Shown here: in pieces, positions 1 through 9,147 of the stretch
Layout of the letters: each line of letters opens with the position of its first letter
Position numbering within the stretch: the first letter of the stretch is position 1
Made by a program: the position numbers and the translations under genes
Source: Paenibacillus_E sp040812395
GTDB taxonomy: Bacteria; Bacillota; Bacilli; Paenibacillales; NBRC-103111
Direction: 5' to 3'
DNA length: 64,000 bases
NCBI RefSeq assembly: GCF_040812395.1
Contig: NZ_JBFNXH010000004.1
Coordinates: 248,001-312,000 of the forward strand
The notes under the pieces: model-generated
Seen by the model: only the letters and a program-made list of their open reading frames with translations
The model's database searches: none
What the model was told of the DNA's origin: nothing

Positions 1-404
1 ATATATTCATCTACCGTTAGCGTCCAGATGTCGCCCACGCCTCTGCGATCCAAGTTCCCGCTGGATGCATGATGAATCGTGTGCGTATGGCGCCATTGAT
101 GGTATGGACAACAGGTCAATATCCCGGTAATCGTCCCGATGACTTCGTTTGCGATTTTATTTTTAAAAAACGATCGATGGCAGCAATCATGAAAAATAAT
201 AAAGATCCGAATCAGAAATCCAGCCGCGACAATGTCCAGGACCAGGGTAATCAGGAATGAAACCGAGAGACTCAGATAGGCGAAATACCAGAGTAGAAAA
301 AAGGGCACAAGCGTATTGATCAACTGCCACACACTGTGCTTAAAATGTGGTCTTTCGTAAGGCGCGATATCCGATCGCCACCCGCCTTTATCTTCATAAC
401 TCAT
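1..404 (-). CDS. des: Fatty acid desaturase, N-terminal part (runs off the left edge)
   Basis: The minus strand translates from ATG at 404 into about 134 residues closely resembling the Bacillus membrane acyl-lipid desaturase Des, which inserts double bonds into membrane phospholipid acyl chains in the cold. Two of the three expected iron-binding histidine boxes are visible: HDCCH, then HTHTIHH about 35 residues later. Hydrophobic stretches before the first box fit membrane segments. A purine-rich AGAGGGAG lies about 10 bases upstream of the start. The C-terminal half with the third histidine box lies outside the window. Family assignment is firm; in B. subtilis the gene is controlled by DesKR, but no such system is visible nearby. 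Confidence 0.88.
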   Translation of the reverse strand, partial: MSYEDKGGWRSDIAPYERPHFKHSVWQLINTLVPFFLLWYFAYLSLSVSFLITLVLDIVAAGFLIRIFIIFHDCCHRSFFKNKIANEVIGTITGILTCCPYHQWRHTHTIHHASSGNLDRRGVGDIWTLTVDEY

Positions 405-797
405 TCTTATAGAACTCCCTCTCCGATGCTTGTCGGATCTTTTTTTGTTTCCGTCTCGTTGTAGTACGCAGCAGGATGAAAAGGGTTCCACCCTTGGATA
501 GATCTTGCTCATAGCCTCCCCATCATAACGGCGATTTCGCCTTTTGTAAAATGCAATATAAGTAATTTTTATAAATGCCATTTTCAGGGAATTACCAATG
601 AACACTCGGAGGTTTAAAGATTAAGGATCAATAGGTGCATTACATCGGCATGAAAATATGCAAATACACTAACATCTTAGACGTTCCGCAAAGCCGTCAG
701 CCCTTCAAAACAATGAAAGTGGCGAAAAATTCGTTGAATCTATATGGCAAATTGGGATCATACTAAACCATAAATTCAATGGGGGTGTAACAGATAG
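405..797. other. Intergenic region without a gene
   Basis: This 393-base, fairly AT-rich gap separates the divergently oriented desaturase and lipoprotein genes and must hold both promoters. Open frames here are short and lack ribosome binding sites. I could not pick out a confident promoter pair or operator. Confidence 0.5.
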
Positions 798-1289
798 ATG
801 CTTGCAAAAAAGCAAAAGACGAAAGGAATTGCCTTGGTATTAGTTACTTTAATCGTTATTGCCGCAGGTTGCACAAACAATAAAAACAGTAATCTGGTAA
901 GGCAACAAGGAGCTCAACAACAGCAGAACCAATACCTGCCGAATGGAACCGTCAATAATCGTGTTCAAGTCGCGAAACAAGCGGCAGATAAGCTTACTCA
1001 GATCAACGGAATTAAGTCAGCGAATGTCCTTGTAACTAACCGTAACGCCTATGTTGCAGCAGTGGTGAACACAGGCCATACTGAACTTACTCGAGACTTG
1101 GAGGGTCAAATCGCCCAACATGTCAAGGCAACAGACCCAAATATTCAAAATGTCTATGTGTCAACAAACCCTGAATTTGTAAATCGCGTAAATACTTATG
1201 TTGCAGATGTAGGGCAAGGAAAGCCAGTTGCCGGCTTCTTCGAACAATTTAGCGAGATGGTCCAGCGTATTTTTCCAAACCCAAGATAG
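798..1289 (+). CDS. YhcN/YlaJ-family sporulation lipoprotein
   Basis: The 163-residue product starts with a Lys-rich n-region, a hydrophobic segment and a lipobox (IAAGC, Cys at about residue 25), so it should be a lipid-anchored exported protein. A Gln/Asn-rich linker follows, then a C-terminal domain (about residues 50-145) with the pattern of YhcN/YlaJ proteins (KQAADKLTQINGIKSANVLV; later VYVSTNPEFVNRV). Members of this family are found in the forespore or spore coat/cortex region; the exact role is unclear. A GGGGGTG motif lies about 11 bases upstream of the ATG. It is a single gene closed by a terminator at 1363-1388. Confidence 0.85.
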   Translation: MLAKKQKTKGIALVLVTLIVIAAGCTNNKNSNLVRQQGAQQQQNQYLPNGTVNNRVQVAKQAADKLTQINGIKSANVLVTNRNAYVAAVVNTGHTELTRDLEGQIAQHVKATDPNIQNVYVSTNPEFVNRVNTYVADVGQGKPVAGFFEQFSEMVQRIFPNPR

Positions 1290-1362
1290 ATACCTAATCA
1301 AACCTGCCGTAAATCTTACCGTCTACATTCGCTTGACCCGAAATGTCACCTTTGGTCGCATG

Positions 1363-1388
1363 AAGGATCCTGTTAAGGGTCCTTTTTT
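1363..1388 (+). terminator. Rho-independent terminator after the YhcN-like gene
   Basis: An 8-bp stem (AAGGATCC with GGGTCCTT, one G-T pair) with a 6-base loop is followed by a T run. It separates the lipoprotein gene from the two-component operon. Confidence 0.75.
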
Positions 1389-1463
1389 GCGCGTGCGTAG
1401 GAACTCGCCCTGTACGCGACGAATGGTTTTAACAAGAACGGTTTGCGGAAAGGAACCCTCACC

Positions 1464-2135
1464 ATGAATATTTTAATCATTGAAGACGATTCCAGCATTC
1501 AAATGCTGCTTAAATTAAGCCTGGAAGTTGAAGGCTTCCACCCCACTGTAGCCGGCACCATTGCAGCGGGGCTAGAGCATCTCGCGGCGGAGCCGACGGA
1601 CCTTATCCTGCTCGACCTGATGCTGCCCGATCAATCTGGCTTCGAACTGTTGAAGACGCTGCAGATCGCCTACAAGGAGATTCCCGTCATTGTGCTTACC
1701 GCCAGAAATGAAATGAACGATAAAATACTAGGCTTCCAGCTCGGCGCTGACGATTACCTGACCAAGCCCTTCGAGACACGGGAGCTGATCTTGCGGATTC
1801 GTGCCGTCATGCGTCGTATGAAAGCGGAACCAACCGAGGCAGCCGATATCCTTCAGGCCGGCGTCATTGAAATCGACAAAACCGAGCGCACGTTCAAAGT
1901 GGCTGGCTGCCTTGTGAAAACGACAAGCAAGGAATTCGATCTCCTCTGGTTGCTGTGCAAAAATCCGAAGAAGGTTTTTACGCGCGAGCATCTTCTGGAT
2001 CAAGTCTGGGGCTATGAATACTACGGACAAACACGGTCTGTCGATATGATGGTGAACCGTCTGCGCGAGAAGATGAAGCCCCACGGCCACGTGCTCGCAA
2101 CCGTCCATGGGACAGGCTACAAGCTGGAGGTCTAG
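1464..2135 (+). CDS. OmpR/PhoB-family response regulator
   Basis: The 223-residue protein has an N-terminal receiver domain with acidic pocket Glu7-Asp8-Asp9, phospho-acceptor Asp51 (LLDLMLPD) and a conserved Lys in LTKPFE. A C-terminal winged helix follows (about residues 125-223; SKEFDLLWLL, TREHLLDQVWGYEY, RSVDMMVNRLREKM). I start it at ATG 1464, preceded by GGAAAGGA, rather than at the upstream GTG-type start at 1443, because MNILIIEDD is the normal N-terminus of the family. The kinase gene begins two bases after the stop. It probably controls the downstream importer; no target site was identified. Confidence 0.93.
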   Translation: MNILIIEDDSSIQMLLKLSLEVEGFHPTVAGTIAAGLEHLAAEPTDLILLDLMLPDQSGFELLKTLQIAYKEIPVIVLTARNEMNDKILGFQLGADDYLTKPFETRELILRIRAVMRRMKAEPTEAADILQAGVIEIDKTERTFKVAGCLVKTTSKEFDLLWLLCKNPKKVFTREHLLDQVWGYEYYGQTRSVDMMVNRLREKMKPHGHVLATVHGTGYKLEV

Positions 2136-2137
2136 CC

Positions 2138-3574
2138 ATGAGGCTGCGCAATAAGCTGTTCATTCAGCACACCATTACAATCGTCATGCTGCTCGCAGCG
2201 ATGTATGTCATCGTCAATTACACCTTGAGCAAAAGCATGATCGAGCGCGATACACAGACGCTTAGCCAGTACTACTCGCTGCATCGCATAGAAGCCTTGA
2301 AAATCGTGAACGATAAAAAAATTAGCATCGAACAGTTATTTTCGGGCACATACGCCCCTCTTATCGCCTCTCACTTAGCGGCTAACAGCAACTTTCAAGT
2401 CCAGCTATTCGACCCGCAGGGCACGATTATCGGAGATAGCGGCAATAAAGAGGATCTGTTCAAGCGAAACGATATCGATGCCGCATTGGAAGGCCAAACG
2501 GCGACCGTTATTACCTTGGGCGAGAGCGGCAAGCTGCTCATCTACGCCTCTCCTTTCGTGTATGAGGGCAAAATCGTTGGCGGCTTCCGCTATCTGCTCG
2601 ATCTCAACCAGCATGAACAGACACTCGCCGGGATGCGCAAATGGTTCATCGGCGTTGCGCTCGGCTGCCTGCTCATTGCCTTGCTGGCGAGCTATTCCTT
2701 TTCCTTCTTCATCATGAAGCCGCTGCATGCTCTCCAACAAGCGCTTAAGCTTGTTGCCATCGGCGATTTCAGCCGGAAAATCGTCGTTCGCAGCCATGAC
2801 GAGGTGCGGGAGCTGGCCGACGATTTCAATCAGATGTCCTACGCGCTGCGAGAGCATATCCAACTGCTCCACTATGAGCAGGGGAAACAGAAGAAATTTT
2901 ATGATAATGTGACTCATGAGTTGAAAACACCGCTCACATCGATCATCGGATTCTCCGATCTCATTGACAAAATGGAACGTATCGACGATATTCGTACATG
3001 CAATGTCTACATCCGCAAGGAAAGCACACGGCTGCTCCAGATGGTCGAAGAACTGCTGCAATCCTCGCTCAAAGGCGATGAAGCGTGGCGCGTACAGCTC
3101 GAAAGGGCGGATCTAGCGGAGATTCTGAGCGATAGCATTCGAATCTTGGAGCCGACTCTGTACAAGTCCAGCATCACAACCACCTTGCAGGCCGATCCAT
3201 GCGAGGTGTATATCGATCCGAAGCGTACCCAGCAGGTACTCTTCAATGTGATCGACAATGCCATCAAGCATAGCGAGTGCACGCAACTGCGCATCCAGTT
3301 GGAGCATGCCGACGGCCAGTGCATCGTGCGCATCACCGATAACGGCATAGGAATGAGCGAAGCCGATGTGCTTGCCCTCTTCCTCCCGCTTGACCAGCAG
3401 CAGCCACGCACGATTTCGCCGAAGTCGCACGGGCTAGGCCTCTTGCTGTGCAAGCAGCTGATGGAGCTGCAAGGCGGCCGCCTATCCGTCCAGAGCCGAT
3501 TGGGGCAAGGCACCGATGTTGAATTGTTTTTCCTGACCGAGCAGTTGCCTCCGCGCATTCTGTTACAAAATTGA
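2138..3574 (+). CDS. Sensor histidine kinase
   Basis: The 478-residue membrane kinase has a first transmembrane segment near residues 10-30, an extracytoplasmic sensor domain of about 130 residues, a second transmembrane segment near 168-192, a HAMP linker, a HisKA domain with the phospho-acceptor His in VTHELKTPLTS, and a HATPase domain with N box (NVIDNAIKHS), G1 (DNGIGMS) and G2 (GLGLLLCKQL). It is co-transcribed with the response regulator (2-base gap). The ligand cannot be read from the sequence, but linkage to the importer suggests it senses that transporter's substrate or a transport protein. Confidence 0.92.
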   Translation: MRLRNKLFIQHTITIVMLLAAMYVIVNYTLSKSMIERDTQTLSQYYSLHRIEALKIVNDKKISIEQLFSGTYAPLIASHLAANSNFQVQLFDPQGTIIGDSGNKEDLFKRNDIDAALEGQTATVITLGESGKLLIYASPFVYEGKIVGGFRYLLDLNQHEQTLAGMRKWFIGVALGCLLIALLASYSFSFFIMKPLHALQQALKLVAIGDFSRKIVVRSHDEVRELADDFNQMSYALREHIQLLHYEQGKQKKFYDNVTHELKTPLTSIIGFSDLIDKMERIDDIRTCNVYIRKESTRLLQMVEELLQSSLKGDEAWRVQLERADLAEILSDSIRILEPTLYKSSITTTLQADPCEVYIDPKRTQQVLFNVIDNAIKHSECTQLRIQLEHADGQCIVRITDNGIGMSEADVLALFLPLDQQQPRTISPKSHGLGLLLCKQLMELQGGRLSVQSRLGQGTDVELFFLTEQLPPRILLQN

Positions 3575-3617
3575 TACAAACTAACAATTTTTCTGAGATA
3601 AAAGGAGAGTAATCTAC

Positions 3618-4403
3618 ATGCAAGAGGAGAAGAAAGGGCTTTCATGTTTGCGTCTCATCTTGTTGCAAATCGTCATCGGCTGCACAATCATCGGCATTTT
3701 CGCCTATGCGTTCCGTATCAACGTAGATGAAGTGCGGGTTGTGCCCAAGGAACCGAACAGCCGCGATATGTTCGACGGCGTGCCTATGCACATGAACATT
3801 ACCTATCCGGGGATCGGCACGATTGCCATCGATGATCCGAAGGAGCTTATTGCATGGAAAACTTCGTTTTCCCGCTTGCTTAGCTCCGGTAAGCAGCAGA
3901 ATCGTGCAAACGCTTCCCGTTTGCTGTTAACCGGTTCTATTGCCTACCTGGATCAGGAGGATGTTCCGTTCCAGATCGGCACGAGCGGATTCCGCTTCGG
4001 TTCCGACTCGGTCAATTCACTGGAGGTTAGCGCGGAGATCCGCAAGCTGCAAAACATGCTCATCGACAAGACGCTGACCGCGGACACCGTGGGCGCGGCG
4101 ATTGAGAAAAAGGAGCATGAGGTGTACAGCTTGCAGAACGGGCAGCTTACACCGCTATCCGCGGCGGAGCGAAACGCGCTAACGCTGCAAATGCGGGCGT
4201 CGGTCAGACTCATCGACTTCAGCCATTTCAATTTTACGGCGGAAAGGCCTAGCGCCCACTTCGTCGTCGAGTTGACCGATGAGGCGAAGAGTTCGAAGCA
4301 TTGGCTGCACGTTGACCGGTATGACAACGCTTACTTCGTTGTTTTCGATTTGCTGGATGAAACGAACCACAAAGCCTATTTCAAGTTAAGTGACGCCTCC
4401 TAA
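3618..4403 (+). CDS. Membrane-anchored protein of unknown function
   Basis: The 261-residue product has one hydrophobic N-terminal segment (about residues 12-32), then an extracytoplasmic domain with no motif I recognise. It follows the kinase by 43 bases behind AAAGGAGAG and precedes the solute-binding protein by 26 bases, so it belongs to the operon. Being outside the membrane between a sensor kinase and a binding protein, it may be an accessory sensor or transport component; that is inference from position only. It is oddly Ser/Thr and charged-residue rich, with no cysteine cluster or lipobox. Confidence 0.75.
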   Translation: MQEEKKGLSCLRLILLQIVIGCTIIGIFAYAFRINVDEVRVVPKEPNSRDMFDGVPMHMNITYPGIGTIAIDDPKELIAWKTSFSRLLSSGKQQNRANASRLLLTGSIAYLDQEDVPFQIGTSGFRFGSDSVNSLEVSAEIRKLQNMLIDKTLTADTVGAAIEKKEHEVYSLQNGQLTPLSAAERNALTLQMRASVRLIDFSHFNFTAERPSAHFVVELTDEAKSSKHWLHVDRYDNAYFVVFDLLDETNHKAYFKLSDAS

Positions 4404-4429
4404 CAACTCTGAGGGGATGGTTGGTAGAA

Positions 4430-5464
4430 ATGGCTAGAAAGAAAAATAACAGTACCATCATGATCGTGTCGGTCATTATCGTTGTGTTGATTGCAGGATT
4501 TTTCCTATACAAATCCGGCGTTTTTGGCGGCAAGGCAAAAGGTAAAATTACGGTATACTCAATTTTCCAAGAAGAAGAAGCTCGCAAAATCCTGGATAAA
4601 TTCAAAGCAGAAACCGGCATCGACTACGACGTGCTTCGTCTGCCGAGCGGTGAAGCTGTAACCCGCGTGCAAAATGAGATGGGCAAACCGCAGGCCGACT
4701 TCCTGATGGGCGGTCCTGCAGACTCCCACGAAGTGCTAAAGAAAGCCGGTGCGCTCGAAGCTTACATCACACCGAATGCCAAAGATGTGCCTGACAACAT
4801 GAAAGACAAAGAAGGCTTCTGGACGGGATTCTATTTGAACCCGATTGCTATCGGTGTCAACGAGCAGCGTTGGAAAGAGAAATACGGAACAGCGCCTTAT
4901 CCGCAAACGTTTAAAGAATTACTAGACCCTAAATTCAAAGGTGAAATCGGCATGTCCGACCCGGCCACATCCGGAACCGCTTACACCGCAGTCGCTTCGC
5001 TCGCACAGGTCTGGGGCAAAGACGAAATGCTGAAATATGTCGCGCAGCTCCTGCCGAACCTGAAAGAAAGACCGAAATCCGGCATCGAGCCGATTCAAAA
5101 AGCAGCAAAAGGCGAATACACCATCGGCATCACCTTCCTGGGCGACCAGTTGAAAATTAAAAATCAAGGCAACCCCATTGTCAGCATCGTGCCGGAAGCG
5201 GCAGGTTATGAGGTTGGCGGTCTGGCGATCGTCAAAGGCGGCGCAAACACCGCTGGCGCGAAAAAGCTGATGGACTACATGCTCACGAATGAGCCTGGCA
5301 CCCTGTACTCCGAATCCGCAATGGCGGTTTCCGTTAAACCAGGCGTTCCGGTTCCTAAGAACGGCATCGATATCAAGACAACGAAGTACAACACGACCTA
5401 CAGCTTGTGGAAAGCAGCCGAGCAGCGCAAAGAGCTGCAGGACGCTTTGAAAAACCTGAAATAA
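4430..5464 (+). CDS. ABC transporter substrate-binding protein (Fe3+/phosphonate/sugar-phosphate class)
   Basis: About 344 residues. A hydrophobic N-terminal anchor (about residues 10-27) is followed by a class of periplasmic-type binding fold seen with AfuA/FbpA/PhnS-like proteins (ITVYSIFQEEEARKI; GGPADSHEVL; GMSDPATSGTAY). It has no lipobox cysteine, so it is probably held by an uncleaved transmembrane helix. The start is uncertain: GAGGGG at 4411 is 4 bases from TTG 4421 and 13 from ATG 4430; I prefer the ATG. Members of this group bind Fe3+, 2-aminoethylphosphonate or hexose phosphates, and the sequence does not decide among them. A paralogue lies at 9148-10161. Confidence 0.85.
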   Translation: MARKKNNSTIMIVSVIIVVLIAGFFLYKSGVFGGKAKGKITVYSIFQEEEARKILDKFKAETGIDYDVLRLPSGEAVTRVQNEMGKPQADFLMGGPADSHEVLKKAGALEAYITPNAKDVPDNMKDKEGFWTGFYLNPIAIGVNEQRWKEKYGTAPYPQTFKELLDPKFKGEIGMSDPATSGTAYTAVASLAQVWGKDEMLKYVAQLLPNLKERPKSGIEPIQKAAKGEYTIGITFLGDQLKIKNQGNPIVSIVPEAAGYEVGGLAIVKGGANTAGAKKLMDYMLTNEPGTLYSESAMAVSVKPGVPVPKNGIDIKTTKYNTTYSLWKAAEQRKELQDALKNLK

Positions 5465-5494
5465 CTTGAACTAATCTGGAACAAAGAAATCCAT

Positions 5495-5567
5495 GGCAGG
5501 GCATTGCAAGAGAGCAGACAGCATGACAACCAGACAACAAACGCTCTTATTTGCAATGCCCTTTGCC
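5495..5567 (+). promoter_or_regulatory. Long hairpin between binding-protein and permease genes
   Basis: GGGCATTGCAA at 5499-5509 pairs perfectly with 5551-5561. The stem continues outward (GGCA with TGCC after a 2-base bulge) and inward (AGAGC with GCTCT). There is no clean T run, so it is better explained as a partial terminator or 3' mRNA stabiliser that keeps the binding protein more abundant than the permease. Confidence 0.7.
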
Positions 5568-5608
5568 CTACTTACACAATGAATTCGGAAGGTGGTCGTA
5601 AGCCCCCT

Positions 5609-7267
5609 ATGATTATAGAAAAAAAGGGTATGGGCGCGTCGCTCAGCAGACTGGTCAAAGATCCATCTTCGCTGATCCTGGTTCTCATCAGTTTTGCCAT
5701 TCTCTGTCTCTTCGTCATTTACCCGCTCATTTACGTCGTTGCGCTGCCGGGTGCGGACAGCTGGAAAACGTTTTTTAGCAAAGGCCGTTATGGAACGGCT
5801 CTGCTGAACACGGTCGTCAGTTCCTCCTTATCTGCCCTGACAGCAACGGTTTGCGGTTTCATCTATGCGTATTCCATCCATTACAGCAACATCGATGGTA
5901 AAAAGTTTTTCCGCTTTATCGCTTTCCTGCCGATTCTTGCGCCTTCGGTCATGACGGGCCTAGCTTTCCTGCTCTTGTTCGGCAGAGGCGGCATGGTGTC
6001 CCAATTTCTGAAAGCATGGTTTAACGTTGAGCTTGATCTCTACGGGCTTCCCGGTCTCTGGATCGTCCAGACGATCTCGTATTTCCCGCTTGCCTACATG
6101 ACCATTACAGGCGTCCTGCGCTCCATCTCGCCGAATCTCGAAATCGCCGCCCAGAACCTTGGCGCACGCGGCTTCAAGCTCTTTCGCACCATTACCTTCA
6201 AGCTAGCGCTGCCTGGGGTCATCAATGCCTTCTTGCTGGTCGCGATCAACTGCTTTGCCGACTTCGGAAATCCCAAGCTGATTGGTGGCAATTACTCCCT
6301 CTTGGCTGTTGAAATCTACGGAGAAATTCTGAACAACGAGCCCGGACTTGCATCCGTGATGGGCCTCATTCTCGTCGTCCCTGCCCTGCTCGTGTTCGTC
6401 ATTCAGAGCAAGCTGCTGTCCAAAGGCTCCTATTCAACCATTACAGGAAAGCCGGTTTCCGGTTTGAATCGAGTAACCACCTCTCGTAAAACCGATGTCC
6501 TGCTTTTCATTTTCAACTGCATCATCTCACTCTTCATCTTATCGATGTTCGCAATCACAATTCTGTTCGCCTTTACCAAAAATTTCGGACGTGACAATAC
6601 GTTTACGCTGGATCATATTTTCAAAATTGTGTTTAACCCTTCCAGTCCTGCCGTCATGAACAGCTTGGTGCTGTCGCTTGTCAGCTCTCTGCTTGCCGTC
6701 GCCTTCGCGCTCGTTCTTGCCTATGTCGTCGTAAGGAAGCCCTTTCCGGGCAAAAAATTGCTCGATTTCACTGCCGTTCTGCCAATTGCGCTGCCAGGCA
6801 CGTTCGTTGGTCTGGCGCTGATCGTCGCTTTCAGTTCAGGACCTATCGTCCTGCAAGGCTCGGCGATCCTCATCATCGTCGCCATGCTGCTGAAGCAGAT
6901 GCCGGTCGGCTACAGAGGTCTCACCGCTTCCTTCAAGCAGGTGGACAAATCGATTGAGGAAGCCGCTACGAATCTCGGCGCTGACAGCCGCCGGACGCTG
7001 ACGACCATCGTCTTCCCGATGCTGCAAAAGACCGTTGTCGCCAATTTCGTCTACGCCTTCATGAAAAACATGAACACCTTAAGCACCATCGTGTTCTTGA
7101 TTACGCCCAAATGGGTCGTCGCCGCCGTCTCCATCTTCAACTATGCCGAGACCGGCACGTATTACTGGGCAGCGGCAGTCGCCGTAGGCTTGATGGGTGC
7201 GACACTGGCAACGCTCGGTGTGATGAAGCTTATTTTCCGCTCGAAGGTCAAAATCTTCGATTTCTAA
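5609..7267 (+). CDS. ABC transporter permease, two fused membrane halves (FbpB/ThiP type)
   Basis: The 552-residue protein contains two homologous permease halves, each with about six transmembrane segments and each with a cytoplasmic EAA loop for docking the ATPase: EIAAQNLGARGFKLFRTI in the first half and EEAATNLGADSRRTLTTI in the second. Fused permeases of this kind are typical of Fe3+, thiamine and 2-aminoethylphosphonate importers. I choose ATG 5609 (MIIEKKGMGAS), preceded by GGAAGGTGG, over the longer frame from 5504, whose extra 35 residues overlap the intergenic hairpin and look non-coding. It pairs with the flanking binding protein and ATPase. Confidence 0.9.
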   Translation: MIIEKKGMGASLSRLVKDPSSLILVLISFAILCLFVIYPLIYVVALPGADSWKTFFSKGRYGTALLNTVVSSSLSALTATVCGFIYAYSIHYSNIDGKKFFRFIAFLPILAPSVMTGLAFLLLFGRGGMVSQFLKAWFNVELDLYGLPGLWIVQTISYFPLAYMTITGVLRSISPNLEIAAQNLGARGFKLFRTITFKLALPGVINAFLLVAINCFADFGNPKLIGGNYSLLAVEIYGEILNNEPGLASVMGLILVVPALLVFVIQSKLLSKGSYSTITGKPVSGLNRVTTSRKTDVLLFIFNCIISLFILSMFAITILFAFTKNFGRDNTFTLDHIFKIVFNPSSPAVMNSLVLSLVSSLLAVAFALVLAYVVVRKPFPGKKLLDFTAVLPIALPGTFVGLALIVAFSSGPIVLQGSAILIIVAMLLKQMPVGYRGLTASFKQVDKSIEEAATNLGADSRRTLTTIVFPMLQKTVVANFVYAFMKNMNTLSTIVFLITPKWVVAAVSIFNYAETGTYYWAAAVAVGLMGATLATLGVMKLIFRSKVKIFDF

Positions 7268-7326
7268 ACGTACGTCATGCTAATGAAGCCAGCTTTTCTA
7301 ATTAATAGCTCTAAGGAGTGAGACAT

Positions 7327-8409
7327 ATGGGTACAGAAGTATTGCTCGATTTGGAAAATGTAAGTAAAGTGTTTGGTAGCAATCACGTACTCAAACAAAT
7401 CAATCTGCAAATCGAACGCGGAAAGTTCATTACCTTCCTCGGACCGAGCGGCTGCGGCAAAACGACGCTGCTGCGCTCGATTGCAGGCTTTTATACGATA
7501 GATGAGGGAGAAATTCGGATCGACGGCCAGCTCGTCAACGATCTCCCGCCTTACAAGCGGGGAACGCCGATGGTCTTTCAGGAGTATGCGTTATTCCCGC
7601 ACATGACGGTTTTTGATAATGTCGCTTACGGGCTCGATATTCAGAAACGTCCCGAAGCCGAGGTGCAGGATCGCGTGAAATCCGCGATGGCCAAGGTGAA
7701 GCTGACCGGACTGGAGGAACGGTATCCGCACGAAATGTCCGGCGGCCAGCAGCAGCGTGTGGCGATGGCGCGAGCGCTCGTTATGAACTCGCCGATCATT
7801 CTGCTCGATGAGCCGCTCAGTAATTTGGATGCGAAGCTGCGCGAGGAAGTGCGCGTGGAGCTGCGCAGCATTCAGCTGGAGCTTGGCCTGACGGTCATCT
7901 ATGTGACCCATGACCAGCTTGAAGCATTGTCGATGTCGGATTACATCGTCGTCTTCAACAAAGGCGCGATTGACCAGTACGGCACGCCGCATGAGATTTA
8001 CTACAAGCCGAGCACGCCTTATGTCGCCGACTTCATCGGCACGACGAACTTCGTGGATGGCGTTGTGCGGGAAGCTGCGAGCGGTCATTGCACCGTGGAA
8101 TATGGCGCGAGCGGACGGACGGCAATCGTAAACAGCGACGAGGATGTCCGCGTGGGTGATAAGGTGCTGCTCAGCATTCGTCCCGAATCCATGAGGATCA
8201 ATGGGTCCGTTGGCAGCGGTGATTTCCTCGTCAAGGGCTTCGTCAAGTCATCCATGTTCCAAGGCGAGAAGGAAAGGTATTTCATCCTCGACGATAACAT
8301 GAAGGAATGGATCGTCGATGCGTATGACATCGGGCAAACGAAGTTCCAAGGCAACGTTACGATTAACGCAGCAGCGGACAAAATCCATTTGATCAAGAAC
8401 CCTGGATAA
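7327..8409 (+). CDS. ABC transporter ATP-binding protein (PotA/FbpC type)
   Basis: The 360-residue ATPase has Walker A GPSGCGKTT, Q-loop FQEYALFPHMT, signature MSGGQQQRVAMARAL, Walker B ILLDEPLSNLD and an H-loop VTHDQ, followed by a C-terminal TOBE-like regulatory domain (about residues 280-355). ATG 7327 is used because TAAGGAG sits 7 bases upstream; the GTG at 7318 overlaps that site. It energises the permease encoded just upstream and is the last gene of the importer operon. Confidence 0.94.
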   Translation: MGTEVLLDLENVSKVFGSNHVLKQINLQIERGKFITFLGPSGCGKTTLLRSIAGFYTIDEGEIRIDGQLVNDLPPYKRGTPMVFQEYALFPHMTVFDNVAYGLDIQKRPEAEVQDRVKSAMAKVKLTGLEERYPHEMSGGQQQRVAMARALVMNSPIILLDEPLSNLDAKLREEVRVELRSIQLELGLTVIYVTHDQLEALSMSDYIVVFNKGAIDQYGTPHEIYYKPSTPYVADFIGTTNFVDGVVREAASGHCTVEYGASGRTAIVNSDEDVRVGDKVLLSIRPESMRINGSVGSGDFLVKGFVKSSMFQGEKERYFILDDNMKEWIVDAYDIGQTKFQGNVTINAAADKIHLIKNPG

Positions 8410-8540
8410 GAAACAATGTGGCATATACTCTGCATAATCGTTAAAGAAACGTGACACACTCTGCTGAATGACGCTGATTTCGTTCAACTTGGCGACGACG
8501 CTGCTTGGACTTCGAACTTCGGAAGTTGTAACGTTGATGC

Positions 8541-8670
8541 ACGCTGATAAGTGATGCCATGCGACGCTTGGGAGATGGTAGGCGGTGGGATGCGATGCGG
8601 TGCAGTGCGGTGCAAAGTGATGCAGTGTGGTGCAAGGCGATGCAGTGCGGTACGATGACACACAGCGATT
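8541..8670. repeat. Degenerate short tandem repeat in a 738-bp intergenic gap
   Basis: About 130 bases are built from imperfect units such as GATGCAGTGCGGTGCAA, with spacing near 8 and 16-17 bases. Frames through it give low-complexity peptides. It lies between the importer operon and the second binding-protein gene, upstream of repeat copy A. No gene is evident from 8410 to 9147. Confidence 0.65.
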
Positions 8671-8747
8671 TGCTTCTACCATTGGAGCGCACCCACGTAT
8701 CTAAGTCTAACGGCTGCTCGCAAAGTTGCCCTCTCCAGGGAACTGGA

Positions 8748-8924
8748 GGAACTGCAGTGCGCTATTACTGGCTGATCACGCCAAATCGTGAGCTGAACGG
8801 AACTAGGATGCGCTATTGAGAGATTTCTCGTGATTTTCAGAGTGAAATCCCCGAAATAGCGAACCGTAGTTCCGCAAGTCGCTCTATTTAAGTGGACTAG
8901 AGCAGAATAACGCACTCAAGTTCC
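8748..8924. repeat. Four-unit inverted 19-nt repeat element, copy A
   Basis: Units matching GGAACTAYRRTGCGYTATT occur forward at 8748-8766 and 8799-8817 and reverse-complemented at 8855-8873 and 8906-8924. Start-to-start spacing is 51, 56 and 51 bases. Four further copies (B-E) in this window keep the same forward-forward-reverse-reverse plan. Confidence 0.9.
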
Positions 8925-9097
8925 CTTCAGTCCTCAGGCAGCACTTACTAGTGCTATTGACTATCCGATTCAACCATCGGATTATAGTGGCTAGTTGGCA
9001 TTTTGACCAGCAATCAGCTACTGGAACTAACTCTTGGCATTGTCAAATCCATACGCTTACCGAAAGAAAAACATAATTGAATTTAGCAGCTTGCTGA

Positions 9098-9123
9098 AAA
9101 GGGAAACTTGGGTTTCCTTTTTT
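9098..9123 (+). terminator. Terminator-like hairpin in the leader of the second binding-protein gene
   Basis: GGAAAC, loop TTGG, GTTTCC and six T residues end only 24 bases before ATG 9148, with the ribosome binding site in between. Either it ends upstream transcription or it serves as an attenuator for the gene. A sibling hairpin stands before the decayed copy at 10792. Confidence 0.75.
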
Positions 9124-9147
9124 GGCTGTTCAGGAGGGTGTCGGACG

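Noticed and set aside
69..260. Plus-strand frame at the left end
   Set aside because: It is antisense to the well-supported desaturase fragment.
8441..8915. Overlapping Cys/His-rich frames in the gap after the ATPase gene
   Set aside because: They derive from the degenerate GATGCAGTGC-type repeat and repeat copy A, giving low-complexity peptides in several frames.
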